64,000 nt of DNA from Nocardia inohanensis NBRC 100128 (GTDB lineage Bacteria > Actinomycetota > Actinomycetes > Mycobacteriales > Mycobacteriaceae): NCBI RefSeq assembly GCF_001612945.1, contig NZ_BDBK01000016.1, forward strand, positions 434,001 to 498,000, written 5' to 3'. Position numbers and translations under genes: made by a program. Shown here piece after piece: positions 35,664-44,828 of the stretch (positions are counted from its first letter, which is position 1; every line of letters starts with the position of its first letter). Under the pieces are notes generated by a model that was given only the letters and a program-made list of their open reading frames with translations, had not been told where the DNA came from and did not search any database.

Positions 35664-35677
35664 TGTAACTTGTTGCA
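35664..35677. promoter_or_regulatory. KstR-type 14-mer
   Basis: TGTAACTTGTTGCA fits TnnAACnnGTTnnA, the pattern I recall for the TetR repressor KstR. It is in the 331-bp divergent gap between the phosphotransferase and DoxX genes and overlaps an inverted repeat GTTACA/TGTAAC (35645-35669). The rest of that gap shows nothing else convincing. Confidence 0.4.
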
Positions 35678-35888
35678 ATTCGAATGTGCAGTGAATCGGA
35701 CTTTCAGTACCGGTGACCGAGACGTGGTTTTTTCCGGGGTATGTCGAATAGGAACAGCACCGGGGTAGTGCTGCCACGTAGTCCTGCGGAGGTATATCGC
35801 GCCGGAAAAACCAGGGCCACGGCCTGATGTGCCGCGCGGGCCCGCTCCCTAGCCTCGGAACAGCGAATCGGTTGGCGAGAGGATGTGG

Positions 35889-37241
35889 ATGAGTACACAG
35901 GTGATCACTGATCCGGGCGGCGCCGTCGGCGTACCGGAGGCCGAACCGGCCCGTGACTGGAATCCGCTGGCACGCATCGGGTTCCGCTTCGTCGTCGCCT
36001 ATCTGACCTTGTTCTGCGTCATCTACCCGCAGCCGATCTTCGCCTTCCTCGGCATCTTCGGCCAATGGCTGCCCGACGATTTCAAACTGAGGTTGGTGAG
36101 CTGGCCGCACGCCCTGGTGGAATGGGTGGGCCGCACCGTATTCGACGCCGACGCCACCCTGCGCTGGGATTCCGGCAGTGGCGATCAGACCTACCTGTGG
36201 GTGCTGTGCTTCTGCATTCTGCTCGCCGCCGTATCCATCACCGTGGTGTGGACCGCACTCGATCGGCGGCGCACCGAATACCGTCGACTGTCCGCCTGGT
36301 TCCTGCTGTTCATCCGGTTCGTCCTGGCCGGGCAAATGCTGGGTTACGGCTTCGCCAAACTGATTCCGTTGCAGATGCCGGAACCGGCGTTGAACACGCT
36401 GCTCACCCCGTACGGCGACTTGACCCATATGGCGGTGCTGTGGAATCAGGTCGGCACCTCGCCGGTGTACGAGATCCTGCTCGGCGCGGCCGAAGTCCTG
36501 GGCGGCCTGCTGTTGTTGCTGCCGCGTACCGCGCTCGCGGGCGTGTTGCTGAGCTTGGTGAGCATGGCGCAGGTGTGGGTGCTGAACATGACCTTCGATG
36601 TGCCGGTGAAGCTGCTGTCGTTCCATCTGCTGCTGCTGTGCCTGGTGCTGCTGGCTCCGGATGCGCGGCGACTGTTCACCATGCTCGCCGGGCGGGCGAC
36701 CGGTCCGTCCACCGCGCCGGAGGTGGGCCGCACCCCGCGCGGGAAGCGGATGGTGGCGATCGCCGGGGTGGCCCTGGCGGTGTGGTTCGTGATCGCCCAG
36801 GCGGCCGAATGCTGGGAAGGCTGGCACAAGTGGGGCCCGGGCCGGGAGAAGTCCGAGCTGTACGGGATCTGGGCGGTCGGCGAATTCACCCGCGACGGCC
36901 AGCCGGTGCCGCCGCTGCTCACCGATGAGACCCGTTGGCAGCGGCTGGTGTTCGACGATGCGAAGTACGCCACCTATCAGCGGATGGACGGCGCCCTGGT
37001 GCCGGTGCTCGCTGAAATCGACGGCAGTGCGCACCGCATCACCTTGAAATCGCCGCCGGAGGGCCGGGAAACCTTGGGCGCGTTCACCTTCGAGCAGCCG
37101 TCGGAGGATCGGCTGATCCTCACCGGTGAGCTGGAGGGGCACCCGGTGGCCATCACCATGACCGCGGTCGATATCGGCAAGATGCCGGTGCGGCAGGGCG
37201 GACTGCACCTCGTCCAGGATTATCCGCGCGGAGTGAGCTAG
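35889..37241 (+). CDS. DoxX-family-like integral membrane protein
   Basis: 450 residues: N-terminal cytoplasmic tail, a first hydrophobic segment at about 30-55 (FVVAYLTLFCVIYPQPIFAFLGIF), then several helices between 100 and 265, and a last one near 290 followed by a soluble C-terminal region of about 140 residues. LFIRFVLAGQMLGYGFAKLIP and LLGAAEVLGGLLLLLPRTALAG resemble DoxX/SURF4-type proteins. Start at ATG 35889 with GAGAGG seven bases upstream. Role unknown. Confidence 0.75.
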   Translation: MSTQVITDPGGAVGVPEAEPARDWNPLARIGFRFVVAYLTLFCVIYPQPIFAFLGIFGQWLPDDFKLRLVSWPHALVEWVGRTVFDADATLRWDSGSGDQTYLWVLCFCILLAAVSITVVWTALDRRRTEYRRLSAWFLLFIRFVLAGQMLGYGFAKLIPLQMPEPALNTLLTPYGDLTHMAVLWNQVGTSPVYEILLGAAEVLGGLLLLLPRTALAGVLLSLVSMAQVWVLNMTFDVPVKLLSFHLLLLCLVLLAPDARRLFTMLAGRATGPSTAPEVGRTPRGKRMVAIAGVALAVWFVIAQAAECWEGWHKWGPGREKSELYGIWAVGEFTRDGQPVPPLLTDETRWQRLVFDDAKYATYQRMDGALVPVLAEIDGSAHRITLKSPPEGRETLGAFTFEQPSEDRLILTGELEGHPVAITMTAVDIGKMPVRQGGLHLVQDYPRGVS

Positions 37242-37256
37242 CCGAATCGCGGCGGG

Positions 37257-38222
37257 TCAGCCGAGCGAACCGATCTGGTTGACCCACTGCGGATTCGGCG
37301 CATAGAACTCCCCGCCCGGTTCGAAGGCTTGCCGGGCGTCGGCCGCATCCAGCAGCCGCGCCGCCAGCCAGGCGGTGGGATAGCCGAGGTATCCGTAGAC
37401 CCCGGTGGTGCACGGGAACGACGCTCGCGCACAATCCGGCTGCCCTTGCACGTCATTGTGATTCGGCCCGACCAGCGTGCCCCACACCTTCGGTATCCCC
37501 GCCGGAATCGCCTCGTAATACGCCCGCACCGACTGCAATCCGACGACCTGCGCCGGCAACCCCTGCTCGGAGGGTGAGATGAACACATCCTCGGAACCGT
37601 TGATCAGGAACACCGATCCGGCGGTGAGGCGGCCGGTGTCCGGGCACCACGACCCGGTCCCGCACAACACCTGCATCGGCAACTCGATCGGCACCACCGT
37701 GCTGATCCGGCTGCCCGGCCGCAGCATGGCATTGAGCGCGCCGCTCGCACCCTGCGAATGCCCCACCGCGCCAACCTTTTCCGCATCCAGCCTGCCGTGG
37801 AACACGCTCCCCGGATCGGCGGCCAGTGCCACCAGCCTCTCCACCGCCCCCACGATGTCCGCCCCGGATCCGGTCTGGCTGCTCTCGGTCGCGATCACCA
37901 CGAATCCCCACGACGCCAGCTGCCGGAGCAGATAGTCGTACTGCTCCGGATGCGCGTTGGTCCCGTCACCCCAGCTGATGATCGGATGCCGGAACCCGCC
38001 CGCGCCCAGCTCCGCCGGATACCAGATGTCGAAGGCCGCGCCCGTCGAATCGCAGCAGGTGAAGGCGTGCTGCGCGGTGACGGTCCACGGTCCCGGCCGC
38101 GCATACTTCGACTCCACCCCGGCCGCCGCGAGATAGGACTCGGCGTGCGCCGCCGGTGTCACGGTGATCGAGAGCAGCATCGCGAAGACAACGGCGAGCA
38201 GGACGGCGACACGGCGGGCCAT
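37257..38222 (-). CDS. Secreted alpha/beta hydrolase (PET-hydrolase/chlorophyllase-like)
   Basis: 321 residues with a clear signal peptide (MARRVAVLLAVVFAMLLSIT, cleavage after AHA at 27). Nucleophile Ser156 in GHSQG, acid in NGSEDVF, His in GPNHNDV. Cys56/Cys57 and later Cys residues suggest disulfides, fitting an exported enzyme. The fold resembles dienelactone hydrolase/PETase-type esterases, but the substrate cannot be inferred. ATG 38222 lies shortly after TATGCT, so the gene may be leaderless; the longer frame to 38336 lacks a ribosome site. Confidence 0.82.
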   Translation of the reverse strand: MARRVAVLLAVVFAMLLSITVTPAAHAESYLAAAGVESKYARPGPWTVTAQHAFTCCDSTGAAFDIWYPAELGAGGFRHPIISWGDGTNAHPEQYDYLLRQLASWGFVVIATESSQTGSGADIVGAVERLVALAADPGSVFHGRLDAEKVGAVGHSQGASGALNAMLRPGSRISTVVPIELPMQVLCGTGSWCPDTGRLTAGSVFLINGSEDVFISPSEQGLPAQVVGLQSVRAYYEAIPAGIPKVWGTLVGPNHNDVQGQPDCARASFPCTTGVYGYLGYPTAWLAARLLDAADARQAFEPGGEFYAPNPQWVNQIGSLG

Positions 38223-38419
38223 AGCCGAGAAGCATAAGAAGTCGCGGCCGGTATGTCCGGTAACCCGCGCCCGCACGGCGAGAACCCGCGCGCGACCGCC
38301 ACTCCCGTGTTTCCGGCCGTGCGCAGCGGCCCGCACGCGACCGTGAGCTGGATATCGGTTGCTGAACGGACGCCGGTCGATTGCAGCGCACGCGAGCGCA
38401 CGCCGTAGTGTCGAACCTT

Positions 38420-39676
38420 GTGCAGCACACGTCAGTCCCCTCCGAGGAACAGCCCGCCGGCGACCCGAACTACCTGGTCGGCCTGGATCTGAACGGCCGT
38501 CGCGTCGTCGTGGTAGGCGGCGGTACCGTCGCCCAGCGGCGGCTCGGACTGCTCATCTCCTCCGGTGCTGATGTCCATGTGATCGCCCGCGAGGCCACCC
38601 CCGCCGTCGAGGGCATGGCCACCTCCGGGCAGCTCACCCTGGAATTGCGGGACTACGCCGACGGTGATCTGGACGGCGCCTGGTACGCCATGGCCTGCAC
38701 CGACGAACCCGCCACCAACGAGGCCGTGGTCGCCGAGGCCACCCGTCGCCGCGTGTTCTGCGTGCGCGCCGATACCGCCCGCCTCGGCACCGCCGTCACC
38801 CCCGCCACCGCCCGCTACGACGGCATGAGCCTGGGCGTGCTGGCGGGCGGCCAGCACCGGCGGTCCGCGGCGGTGCGCAACGCACTGCTGGAGGCGCTGC
38901 AATCCGGTGTGGTGACCGATGATTCGGCCCCTGTGACCCCCGGCGTGGCGCTGGTCGGCGGCGGCCCCGGCGATCCGGATCTGATCACCGTGCGCGGCCG
39001 CCGCCTGCTGGCCCGGGCGAATCTCGTTGTCGCCGACCGGCTCGCCCCGCCGGAGCTGCTCGCCGAACTCGGCCCGGATGTCGAGGTCGTCGACGCCGCC
39101 AAGATCCCGTACGGCCGCGCCATGGCCCAGGAGCACATCAACGCCGCGCTCATCGAGGGCGCGAAGGCGGGCAAGTTCGTGGTCCGCCTCAAGGGCGGCG
39201 ACAACTACGTGTTCGGCCGCGGCTACGAAGAACTGGAAGCCTGCGTCGACGCGGGCATCCCCGTGACCGTCGTCCCCGGCGTCACCAGCGCCATCTCGGT
39301 GCCCGCCCTGGCGGGCATCCCGGTCACCCATCGCGGCGTCACCCACGAATTCGTGGTGGTCAGCGGCCATGTGGCCCCCGACCACCCGGACTCCCTCGTC
39401 GACTGGCCCGCCCTGGCCAAGCTGCGCGGCACGATCGTGCTGCTGATGGCGGTCGAGCGGATCGAGAAGTTCGCCGACGCGCTGATGGCCGGCGGCCGCT
39501 CGGCCGATACCCCCGCCACCGTCATCCAGGAGGGCAGCCTGCGCACCCAGCGCATCCTGCGCGCCGACCTGGCCACCATCGCCGAGCGCGTGCGCACCGA
39601 AGGCATCCGCCCGCCCGCGATCATCGTCATCGGCCCCACCGCCGGATTCACCGCCGGCGCCCCCGATCTCTCCTGA
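38420..39676 (+). CDS. cysG: Uroporphyrinogen-III C-methyltransferase / siroheme synthase
   Basis: 418 residues. The N-terminal part (about 20-150) is a precorrin-2 dehydrogenase/ferrochelatase domain with NAD motif VVVVGGGTVAQRR. The C-terminal part (about 175-415) is a SUMT domain with VALVGGGPGDPDLITVRG, VVADRLAPPELL and VVVSGH. Together they make precorrin-2 and siroheme, the shared entry to cobalamin. GTG 38420 is chosen because TAGTGT lies eight bases upstream. Its partners cobO/cobB are separated from it by an inserted block. Confidence 0.93.
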   Translation: MQHTSVPSEEQPAGDPNYLVGLDLNGRRVVVVGGGTVAQRRLGLLISSGADVHVIAREATPAVEGMATSGQLTLELRDYADGDLDGAWYAMACTDEPATNEAVVAEATRRRVFCVRADTARLGTAVTPATARYDGMSLGVLAGGQHRRSAAVRNALLEALQSGVVTDDSAPVTPGVALVGGGPGDPDLITVRGRRLLARANLVVADRLAPPELLAELGPDVEVVDAAKIPYGRAMAQEHINAALIEGAKAGKFVVRLKGGDNYVFGRGYEELEACVDAGIPVTVVPGVTSAISVPALAGIPVTHRGVTHEFVVVSGHVAPDHPDSLVDWPALAKLRGTIVLLMAVERIEKFADALMAGGRSADTPATVIQEGSLRTQRILRADLATIAERVRTEGIRPPAIIVIGPTAGFTAGAPDLS

Positions 39677-39689
39677 CCGAGTGGTAACC

Positions 39690-39736
39690 GGGAAACGGCT
39701 GCGGCATCGCGTGAGTGCGTGCCGCAGCCGGTTCCC
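39690..39736. terminator. Terminator after cysG
   Basis: 17-base stem with one mismatch (GGGAAACGGCTGCGGCA and partner), 13-base loop, directly after the cysG stop. Confidence 0.8.
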
Positions 39737-39784
39737 GCTTTCGCCGACAGGGGGTTCGGCGGGGGGATCTATTACAGTGGCGGG

Positions 39785-41266
39785 GTGCTCGAGAACCCCG
39801 CTGCGACGATGCAGTATCCGGTGACCAAGCGGGCGTTCGGGCTCGCGATTCTCGTTTTGAGCGGGTTGCAGTTGATGGTGGTGCTGGACGGCACCGTCAT
39901 GATTCTGGCTCTGCCGCGATTGCAGGAGCAGCTGGGACTCTCCAGTGCGGGCAGTGCGTGGACGGTGACGGCCTACGGGCTGCCGTTCGCGGGGCTCATG
40001 CTGCTGGGTGGGCGGCTCGGTGACTCGTTCGGCCGTAAGAAGATGCTGATCTACGGTGTCGGGCTGTTCACGCTCGCGTCCGCGTTCTGCGGGACCGCGC
40101 AGAACGAAGCCTGGCTGATCGCGGCGCGCGCGTTGCAGGGGACGGGGGCGGCGATCGCCGCACCGACCGCATTCGCTTTGGTGGCAAGCACTTACGCGCC
40201 CGGGCCCGCCCGCAATCAGGCGGTCGCGATCTTCGGGTCGATGGTCGGCGTGGGATCGGTCGGCGGTCTGGTGCTCGGCGGCGCGCTCACCGAGGTGGAT
40301 TGGCGCTGGATCTTCTGGATCAATGTGCCGATCGGCATTCTCATCGTCCTCGGGGCGATCTACCAGCTGCGCGATACCGAACACCACCGCATCAGCCTCG
40401 ATATCCGCGGCGCGGTACTGGGCACGCTCGCGTGCGTGGCCATCGTGTTCGGCGCCACCGAGGGCCCCGAAATGGGTTGGGACAACCCGATCATTCTCGG
40501 TTCGGTGATCGGCGGCCTGGTGCTGCTGGTGGTGTTCGTCTTCGCCGAGCGCGATGTGGAGAATCCGCTGCTGCCGTGGTCGCTGTTCGACAGCCGGGAC
40601 CGGGTGATCACCTTCGCGGCGATCTTCCTGCTATCGGGCGTGCTGGGCGCGACCACCTTCTTCGTCGCGCAGTTCCTCCAGAACGTGCTCGGCTACAGCC
40701 CGCTGTCGGCGGGTCTGGCCAGCATTCCGTTCACGCTCGGCGCGGGCGTGGGCACGGCGGTGGCGTCCAAGCTGGCCATGTTCGTGAAGGCGCGCTGGCT
40801 GCTGCTCGGTGCGGCGCTGCTGCTGGCGGGCGGCCTGTTCTTCGGCTCCACGCTGGACAGTTCGGCCGAGTACTTCCCGACCCTGCTCATCCTGCTGTCG
40901 CTGGTCGGCTTCGCGGTGGGCGTCGGCATCTGCATTTTGCCGCTGTGCGTGCTGGTCGGGGTGGACATGGCGCATATCGGTCCGCTGTCGGCGGTCGGCC
41001 AGATGTTCATGAGCATGGGCACGCCGTTCGCGGTCGGCCTGCTCAGCCCCGTCGCGGCCTCGCGGACGCTGGCGGTCGGCGGCAGCACCAAGGTGACCGA
41101 TATGTCGCCGCTCCAGATCGATGCCCTGAGCAACGGCTACACCCTGGTGCTGTTCGTCTGCGCGATCGGCACCGCCGTCATGGGCTTGATCGCGCTCACC
41201 CTGCGCTACACGCCCGCACAGCTGGCCCAGGCCCAGCATGCGCAGGACGAGGCGCAGAAGTCCTAG
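39785..41266 (+). CDS. efpA: MFS exporter of the DHA2 (14-helix) family, EfpA-like
   Basis: 493-residue drug:proton antiporter-type protein. Motif D1/A signatures LDGTVMILALPRLQ and GGRLGDSFGRKKML, motif C-like GSVGGLVLGGAL, 14 predicted helices. Location after cysG equals that of efpA in M. tuberculosis. GTG 39785 is preceded by TACAGT and six bases, a leaderless start; the frame open upstream is not used. The stop overlaps the convergent SMP-30 gene by four bases (CTAG). Confidence 0.85.
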   Translation: MLENPAATMQYPVTKRAFGLAILVLSGLQLMVVLDGTVMILALPRLQEQLGLSSAGSAWTVTAYGLPFAGLMLLGGRLGDSFGRKKMLIYGVGLFTLASAFCGTAQNEAWLIAARALQGTGAAIAAPTAFALVASTYAPGPARNQAVAIFGSMVGVGSVGGLVLGGALTEVDWRWIFWINVPIGILIVLGAIYQLRDTEHHRISLDIRGAVLGTLACVAIVFGATEGPEMGWDNPIILGSVIGGLVLLVVFVFAERDVENPLLPWSLFDSRDRVITFAAIFLLSGVLGATTFFVAQFLQNVLGYSPLSAGLASIPFTLGAGVGTAVASKLAMFVKARWLLLGAALLLAGGLFFGSTLDSSAEYFPTLLILLSLVGFAVGVGICILPLCVLVGVDMAHIGPLSAVGQMFMSMGTPFAVGLLSPVAASRTLAVGGSTKVTDMSPLQIDALSNGYTLVLFVCAIGTAVMGLIALTLRYTPAQLAQAQHAQDEAQKS

Positions 41267-42255
41267 GGCACGCGGGTGACCGCGATCGCGGATTCGCTGA
41301 TGCTGCCCAGATACAGGACGCCTTCGTGTTCGGCGGCCGCGGTCACCATGGCGTAGTCGGTGCCCTCGCGTTGCAGGTCGTGGACGAGGTTGCCGTCGAA
41401 ATCGAAGGCCATGGCCCAGACGGTGCGCTCCGGTTTCGGTTGCAGCGCTTCGGGAATCGACCAGACGAGTTTGCGCAGCAGGCCGGGGAGCGGAAGCAGG
41501 CTGTCCAGCAACGGGTTTCGCGGCGAGGTGAGGGAGACCCAGATCAGCCCGTCACTGCCGAGATACATATTGTCGGGGAAGCCGGGAAGGTTCTCGGTGA
41601 GGCGGTCGTGAGTGCCCGCCCCGTCGCCGGTCAGCCGGTATCTGGTGATGCGATAGCCGCCGGTCTCGGCGACCAGCACACTCGACCCGTCGGGCGCGAG
41701 CACCACACCGTTCGCGAAATCCAGTCCGTCCAAGAGGATTTCGACCTCACCGCCGGTGGTCACCCGCATCAGCCGGCCGGTACCCGAATGTTCGAGGATG
41801 TCGCCCATCCACGCTTCCAGCGGCCAGCGGCGTGACGATTCGGTGAAGTAGATCGTCCCGTCGGCGGCTCGCACCACATTGCTCGGGAAGTTCAGCGGCT
41901 CCCCGTCCACCTTGTGCACCAGCGTTTCCAACTGCCCGCCGGGCCGTTCGAGGCGCAGCAGCCCGCCGACGGTGTCGCAGATCAGTACGGAGCCATCGGG
42001 ATTCGCGTGCAGGCCCAAGGGGCGTCCGGGCGTGCGCGCGATCGTTTCCATGGTGCCCAGTCGCGGGTCGATCGCCAGGATCACACCGTCGTCGATGCCG
42101 GTCAGCACGCGTCCGTCGGCCGCCACCACCACATCCTCGGGCCCCTGCCCGGGCAGTTCGATCCGCCGCAACTCCGGCATCACCGGGGCACTGCGCTTTC
42201 GGCGTGCGCGCGGGGTGGCGGGTGGCGGCTTCCACCGACGAGGCTGCATCGACAT
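41263..42255 (-). CDS. SMP-30/gluconolactonase-like beta-propeller protein
   Basis: 330 residues, six-bladed beta-propeller of the SMP-30/strictosidine synthase type: LPGQGPEDVVVAADGRVLTGIDDG, FPSNVVRAADGTIYFTES, NGVVLAPDGSSVLVAETG, FPDNMYLGSDGLIWVSL. A basic, Pro-rich N-terminal 25 residues precede it. Likely a lactonase or arylesterase; substrate unknown. ATG 42255 lies six bases after TACTGT on the minus strand. Confidence 0.83.
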   Translation of the reverse strand: MSMQPRRWKPPPATPRARRKRSAPVMPELRRIELPGQGPEDVVVAADGRVLTGIDDGVILAIDPRLGTMETIARTPGRPLGLHANPDGSVLICDTVGGLLRLERPGGQLETLVHKVDGEPLNFPSNVVRAADGTIYFTESSRRWPLEAWMGDILEHSGTGRLMRVTTGGEVEILLDGLDFANGVVLAPDGSSVLVAETGGYRITRYRLTGDGAGTHDRLTENLPGFPDNMYLGSDGLIWVSLTSPRNPLLDSLLPLPGLLRKLVWSIPEALQPKPERTVWAMAFDFDGNLVHDLQREGTDYAMVTAAAEHEGVLYLGSISESAIAVTRVP

Positions 42256-42261
42256 GGATGC

Positions 42262-42271
42262 ACAGTATCCT
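42262..42271. promoter_or_regulatory. Overlapping divergent -10 boxes
   Basis: Minus-strand TACTGT (42262-42267) and plus-strand TATCCT (42266-42271) share two bases, and each lies exactly six bases before the ATG of its gene. Both genes look leaderless and cannot easily fire together. Confidence 0.6.
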
Positions 42272-42277
42272 GCCTGG

Positions 42278-42913
42278 ATGGGGAGAAATACCGCCGCGGA
42301 ACTGCTGGACCGCTGGATCGAATTGGCCGGCCCGTCCGCTCGCGAGGTGGGGGAGGACCTGATCCATCGGTATCAGGAACCGCATCGTCGCTATCACACG
42401 GTCGACCATCTGGCGTACATGCTGACCGTCATCGACGATCTGGCCGCCGACGCGAAGGATCCGGCCGCGGTGCGCTACGCCGCGTTCTTCCACGATGCCG
42501 TGTACGCGGTGGATCGCGGTGAGAACGAGGAGCGCAGTGCGCAATTGGCCGAAACCGTGCTGCCCGGGCTGGGTGTGGATGCGGAGACGGTGGCCGAGGT
42601 GGCCCGGCTGGTGCGGCTGACCGCGGGGCATCATCCCGATCCGGCCGACGCGAACGGCGCGGTGCTGTGCGATGCGGATCTGGCTGTTCTCGCCGCGGAC
42701 GAACCGATCTACGCCGCCTACACCGCGGCGGTCCGGGCCGAATACGCGCACGTGCCCGACGAGTTCTTCCGCCCCGGCCGCGCGGCGGTGCTGGAGGGGC
42801 TCGCGGCACAGGAGCACCTGTTCCGCACCCCGGCCGCCCGCGCCCGCTACGAAGCGGCGGCGCGCGTCAATCTCGCCGCCGAACTGGCCGATCTCCAGGA
42901 CCCGGTCGACTGA
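42278..42913 (+). CDS. HD-superfamily metal-dependent hydrolase
   Basis: 211 residues of the COG4339 type: RRYHTVDHLAYML and AFFHDAVY (HD), with later CDADLAVLAAD completing the metal site. Predicted phosphohydrolase; substrate unknown. ATG 42278 (MGRNTAAELLDR) is favoured by the -10 box six bases upstream; ATG 42254 would start inside the divergent promoter. Confidence 0.83.
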   Translation: MGRNTAAELLDRWIELAGPSAREVGEDLIHRYQEPHRRYHTVDHLAYMLTVIDDLAADAKDPAAVRYAAFFHDAVYAVDRGENEERSAQLAETVLPGLGVDAETVAEVARLVRLTAGHHPDPADANGAVLCDADLAVLAADEPIYAAYTAAVRAEYAHVPDEFFRPGRAAVLEGLAAQEHLFRTPAARARYEAAARVNLAAELADLQDPVD

Positions 42914-42941
42914 TCCGAATCCCGCACCCGCCGAACAGCAC

Positions 42942-43418
42942 TCAGCGCGTACCCCACCTGTAGGTCTGCTTGCGCAGCTTCAGATACACCATGATCTCCG
43001 CGTGCCGCACGCCCGCGAGCGCACGGATCCGGGTGGAGACCAGCTCCAGCAGCGCTTCGTCGTCCGGGCAGACGGCCTCGCACAGCACGTCGTACCGCCC
43101 GGCCGCCACCACCACGTAATTGATCTCCTCGATGGCGGCGAGCGCATCGGCCACCGGCTGCACCGGCCCGTCCACCGTGATCGCGATCATGGCCTGCCGG
43201 AACAGGCCGACTTGCAGCGGATCGGTCACGGCCACAATCTGAATCACCCCGGCATCGGAGAGCTTCTGCACCCGCTGCCGTACCGCGGCCTCCGACAAAC
43301 CCACCGCCTTCCCGATGGTCGCGTAGGCCCGCCGCCCGTCCTCCTGCAACTGCGCGATGATCCGCTTGGAGATGTCGTCGAGCACCGGGCCGCCCCGGCC
43401 GGAAGTCACGTCGGTCAC
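42942..43418 (-). CDS. Lrp/AsnC-family regulator
   Basis: 158 residues: N-terminal helix-turn-helix (LDDISKRIIAQLQEDGRRAYATIGKAVGLSEAAVRQRVQKL, about 14-55) and RAM ligand-binding domain with VVVAAGRYDVLCEAVC. GTG 43418 has AAGGA seven bases upstream, better than the longer frame to 43454. Regulators of this kind often accompany class III aminotransferase and putrescine genes in actinobacteria, which lie 3-13 kb away here; the link is inference. Confidence 0.87.
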   Translation of the reverse strand: MTDVTSGRGGPVLDDISKRIIAQLQEDGRRAYATIGKAVGLSEAAVRQRVQKLSDAGVIQIVAVTDPLQVGLFRQAMIAITVDGPVQPVADALAAIEEINYVVVAAGRYDVLCEAVCPDDEALLELVSTRIRALAGVRHAEIMVYLKLRKQTYRWGTR

Positions 43419-43669
43419 GCGGCCATCCTTCCCGACCCGTCGCGCTCCGGCCAACCGGACGTGCCGGGCGGGGCAGGCGTGTCGTCATCGAGTGGATCGG
43501 CCGAGGTATGCGATCGACCGGGGGCCGCCGCGACGCGTGCTGTGTCGCGATTGTCCGGACCATCCGGAACTAGCGGGCCCGTCCCGGCGTTGCACCCGTA
43601 GTCCGCGTGCCTTCGGGTGCGTTTCGCCGCGCCGGTCACCGCTGTCGCGCACCCCCGAAGGATCGATTC

Positions 43670-44794
43670 GTGAATCGTGTACCCCGCCTGGTGTTCTTCC
43701 TGGCCGTCCCCGCCCTGCTGTTCGGCCTGCCCTGGTGGCTGCTGGTCTACACCGCCCTCGACGGCCCGGCGTTCTGGCTCGGGACGGCGGCGTTCCTGAT
43801 CGGTTATGCCGCGCTCCCGGCGGGGATGCTGCTGGGTCACGGCCCCCGGCAGTCGGATGCGGCGTCGATCGTCGGTGACACCCTGCTGGGCGTGCTGTGG
43901 GTGCTGTTCACCTGGTCTGCCATCGGCACCGTGGCGCGTGCGGCGCTGGGTATCGCGGGCGTCGATGATCCGGCGCGTTCGCGCATCGTGGCCGCGAGCG
44001 TGCTGGCCGTCACCGCCGTCCTGGTGGCGTGGGCGGTCTTCGAAGCCCGCCGCCTGCCGCGAGTCCGCACGCGCGAGGTGACCATCCCCGGTCTGGGCCG
44101 CGGCTTGGACGGACTACGCCTGGTGGTGGTCACCGACACCCACTTCGCGGCCCTGGACCGGCAGCGCTGGTCGGAGCGCGTGGTGGACCTGGTGAACGCC
44201 CAGCAGCCCGATATCGCCTGTCACGCGGGCGATCTCGCCGACGGCTCGGTCGCCGCCCGCTCCGCCCAGGTCGATCCGCTGGGCAAGGTGGACGCCCCGC
44301 TCGGCCGCTTCTACATCACCGGCAACCACGAATACTTCGGCGACGCACCCGGCTGGATCGGCCACATGTCCGGCCTGGGCTGGCAGACGCTGCGCAATCA
44401 GCACGAGGTCGTCACCCGCAACGGCGACAGCCTCGTCATCGCCGGCATCGACGACCCCACCGGCATCGCCCTCCCCGGCCACGGCCCCGACTTGCCCGCC
44501 GCCCTCACCGGCGCCGACCCCGCCCACCCCATCGTGCTGCTGGCCCACCAGCCCCGCCAGGTCGAAGACGCCGTGAAAGCCGGTGTGGCCCTTCAGATCT
44601 CGGGCCACACCCACGGCGGCCAGATCTGGCCCTTCCACTACCTGGTCCGCCTGGAACAACCGGTGGTCGCGGGCCTGAGCCGCCACGGCGACCGCACCCA
44701 GCTCTACGCCAGCCGCGGCACCGGCTTCTGGGGCCCGCAACTGCGCCTCTTCGCACCCAGCGAGATCACCGTCCTGATCCTCCGCACGCCGTAG
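43670..44794 (+). CDS. Membrane-anchored metallophosphoesterase
   Basis: 374 residues: about four transmembrane helices in the first 130 residues, then a calcineurin-like phosphoesterase domain with VVTDTHF (DxH), CHAGDLADG (GDxxD), GNHEYF and SGHTHGGQ, which bind two metals. Similar to YkuE/YaeI proteins. GTG 43670 with AAGGAT ribosome site seven bases upstream. Confidence 0.88.
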   Translation: MNRVPRLVFFLAVPALLFGLPWWLLVYTALDGPAFWLGTAAFLIGYAALPAGMLLGHGPRQSDAASIVGDTLLGVLWVLFTWSAIGTVARAALGIAGVDDPARSRIVAASVLAVTAVLVAWAVFEARRLPRVRTREVTIPGLGRGLDGLRLVVVTDTHFAALDRQRWSERVVDLVNAQQPDIACHAGDLADGSVAARSAQVDPLGKVDAPLGRFYITGNHEYFGDAPGWIGHMSGLGWQTLRNQHEVVTRNGDSLVIAGIDDPTGIALPGHGPDLPAALTGADPAHPIVLLAHQPRQVEDAVKAGVALQISGHTHGGQIWPFHYLVRLEQPVVAGLSRHGDRTQLYASRGTGFWGPQLRLFAPSEITVLILRTP

Positions 44795-44828
44795 GAGGAA
44801 GCAGTCCTGACGAAGGGCGGCGAGTCTC

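Noticed and set aside
28096..38419. Cobalamin riboswitch before the chelatase, cobO or cysG genes
   Set aside because: No B12-box-like GCCACTG core was found in these leaders (the only GGCCACTGG is part of the terminator at 33234), and most of the genes look leaderless.
38432..40387. 651-codon minus-strand frame opposite cysG and the exporter gene
   Set aside because: Low-complexity His/Asp/Gly composition, antisense to two well-supported genes, no ribosome site.
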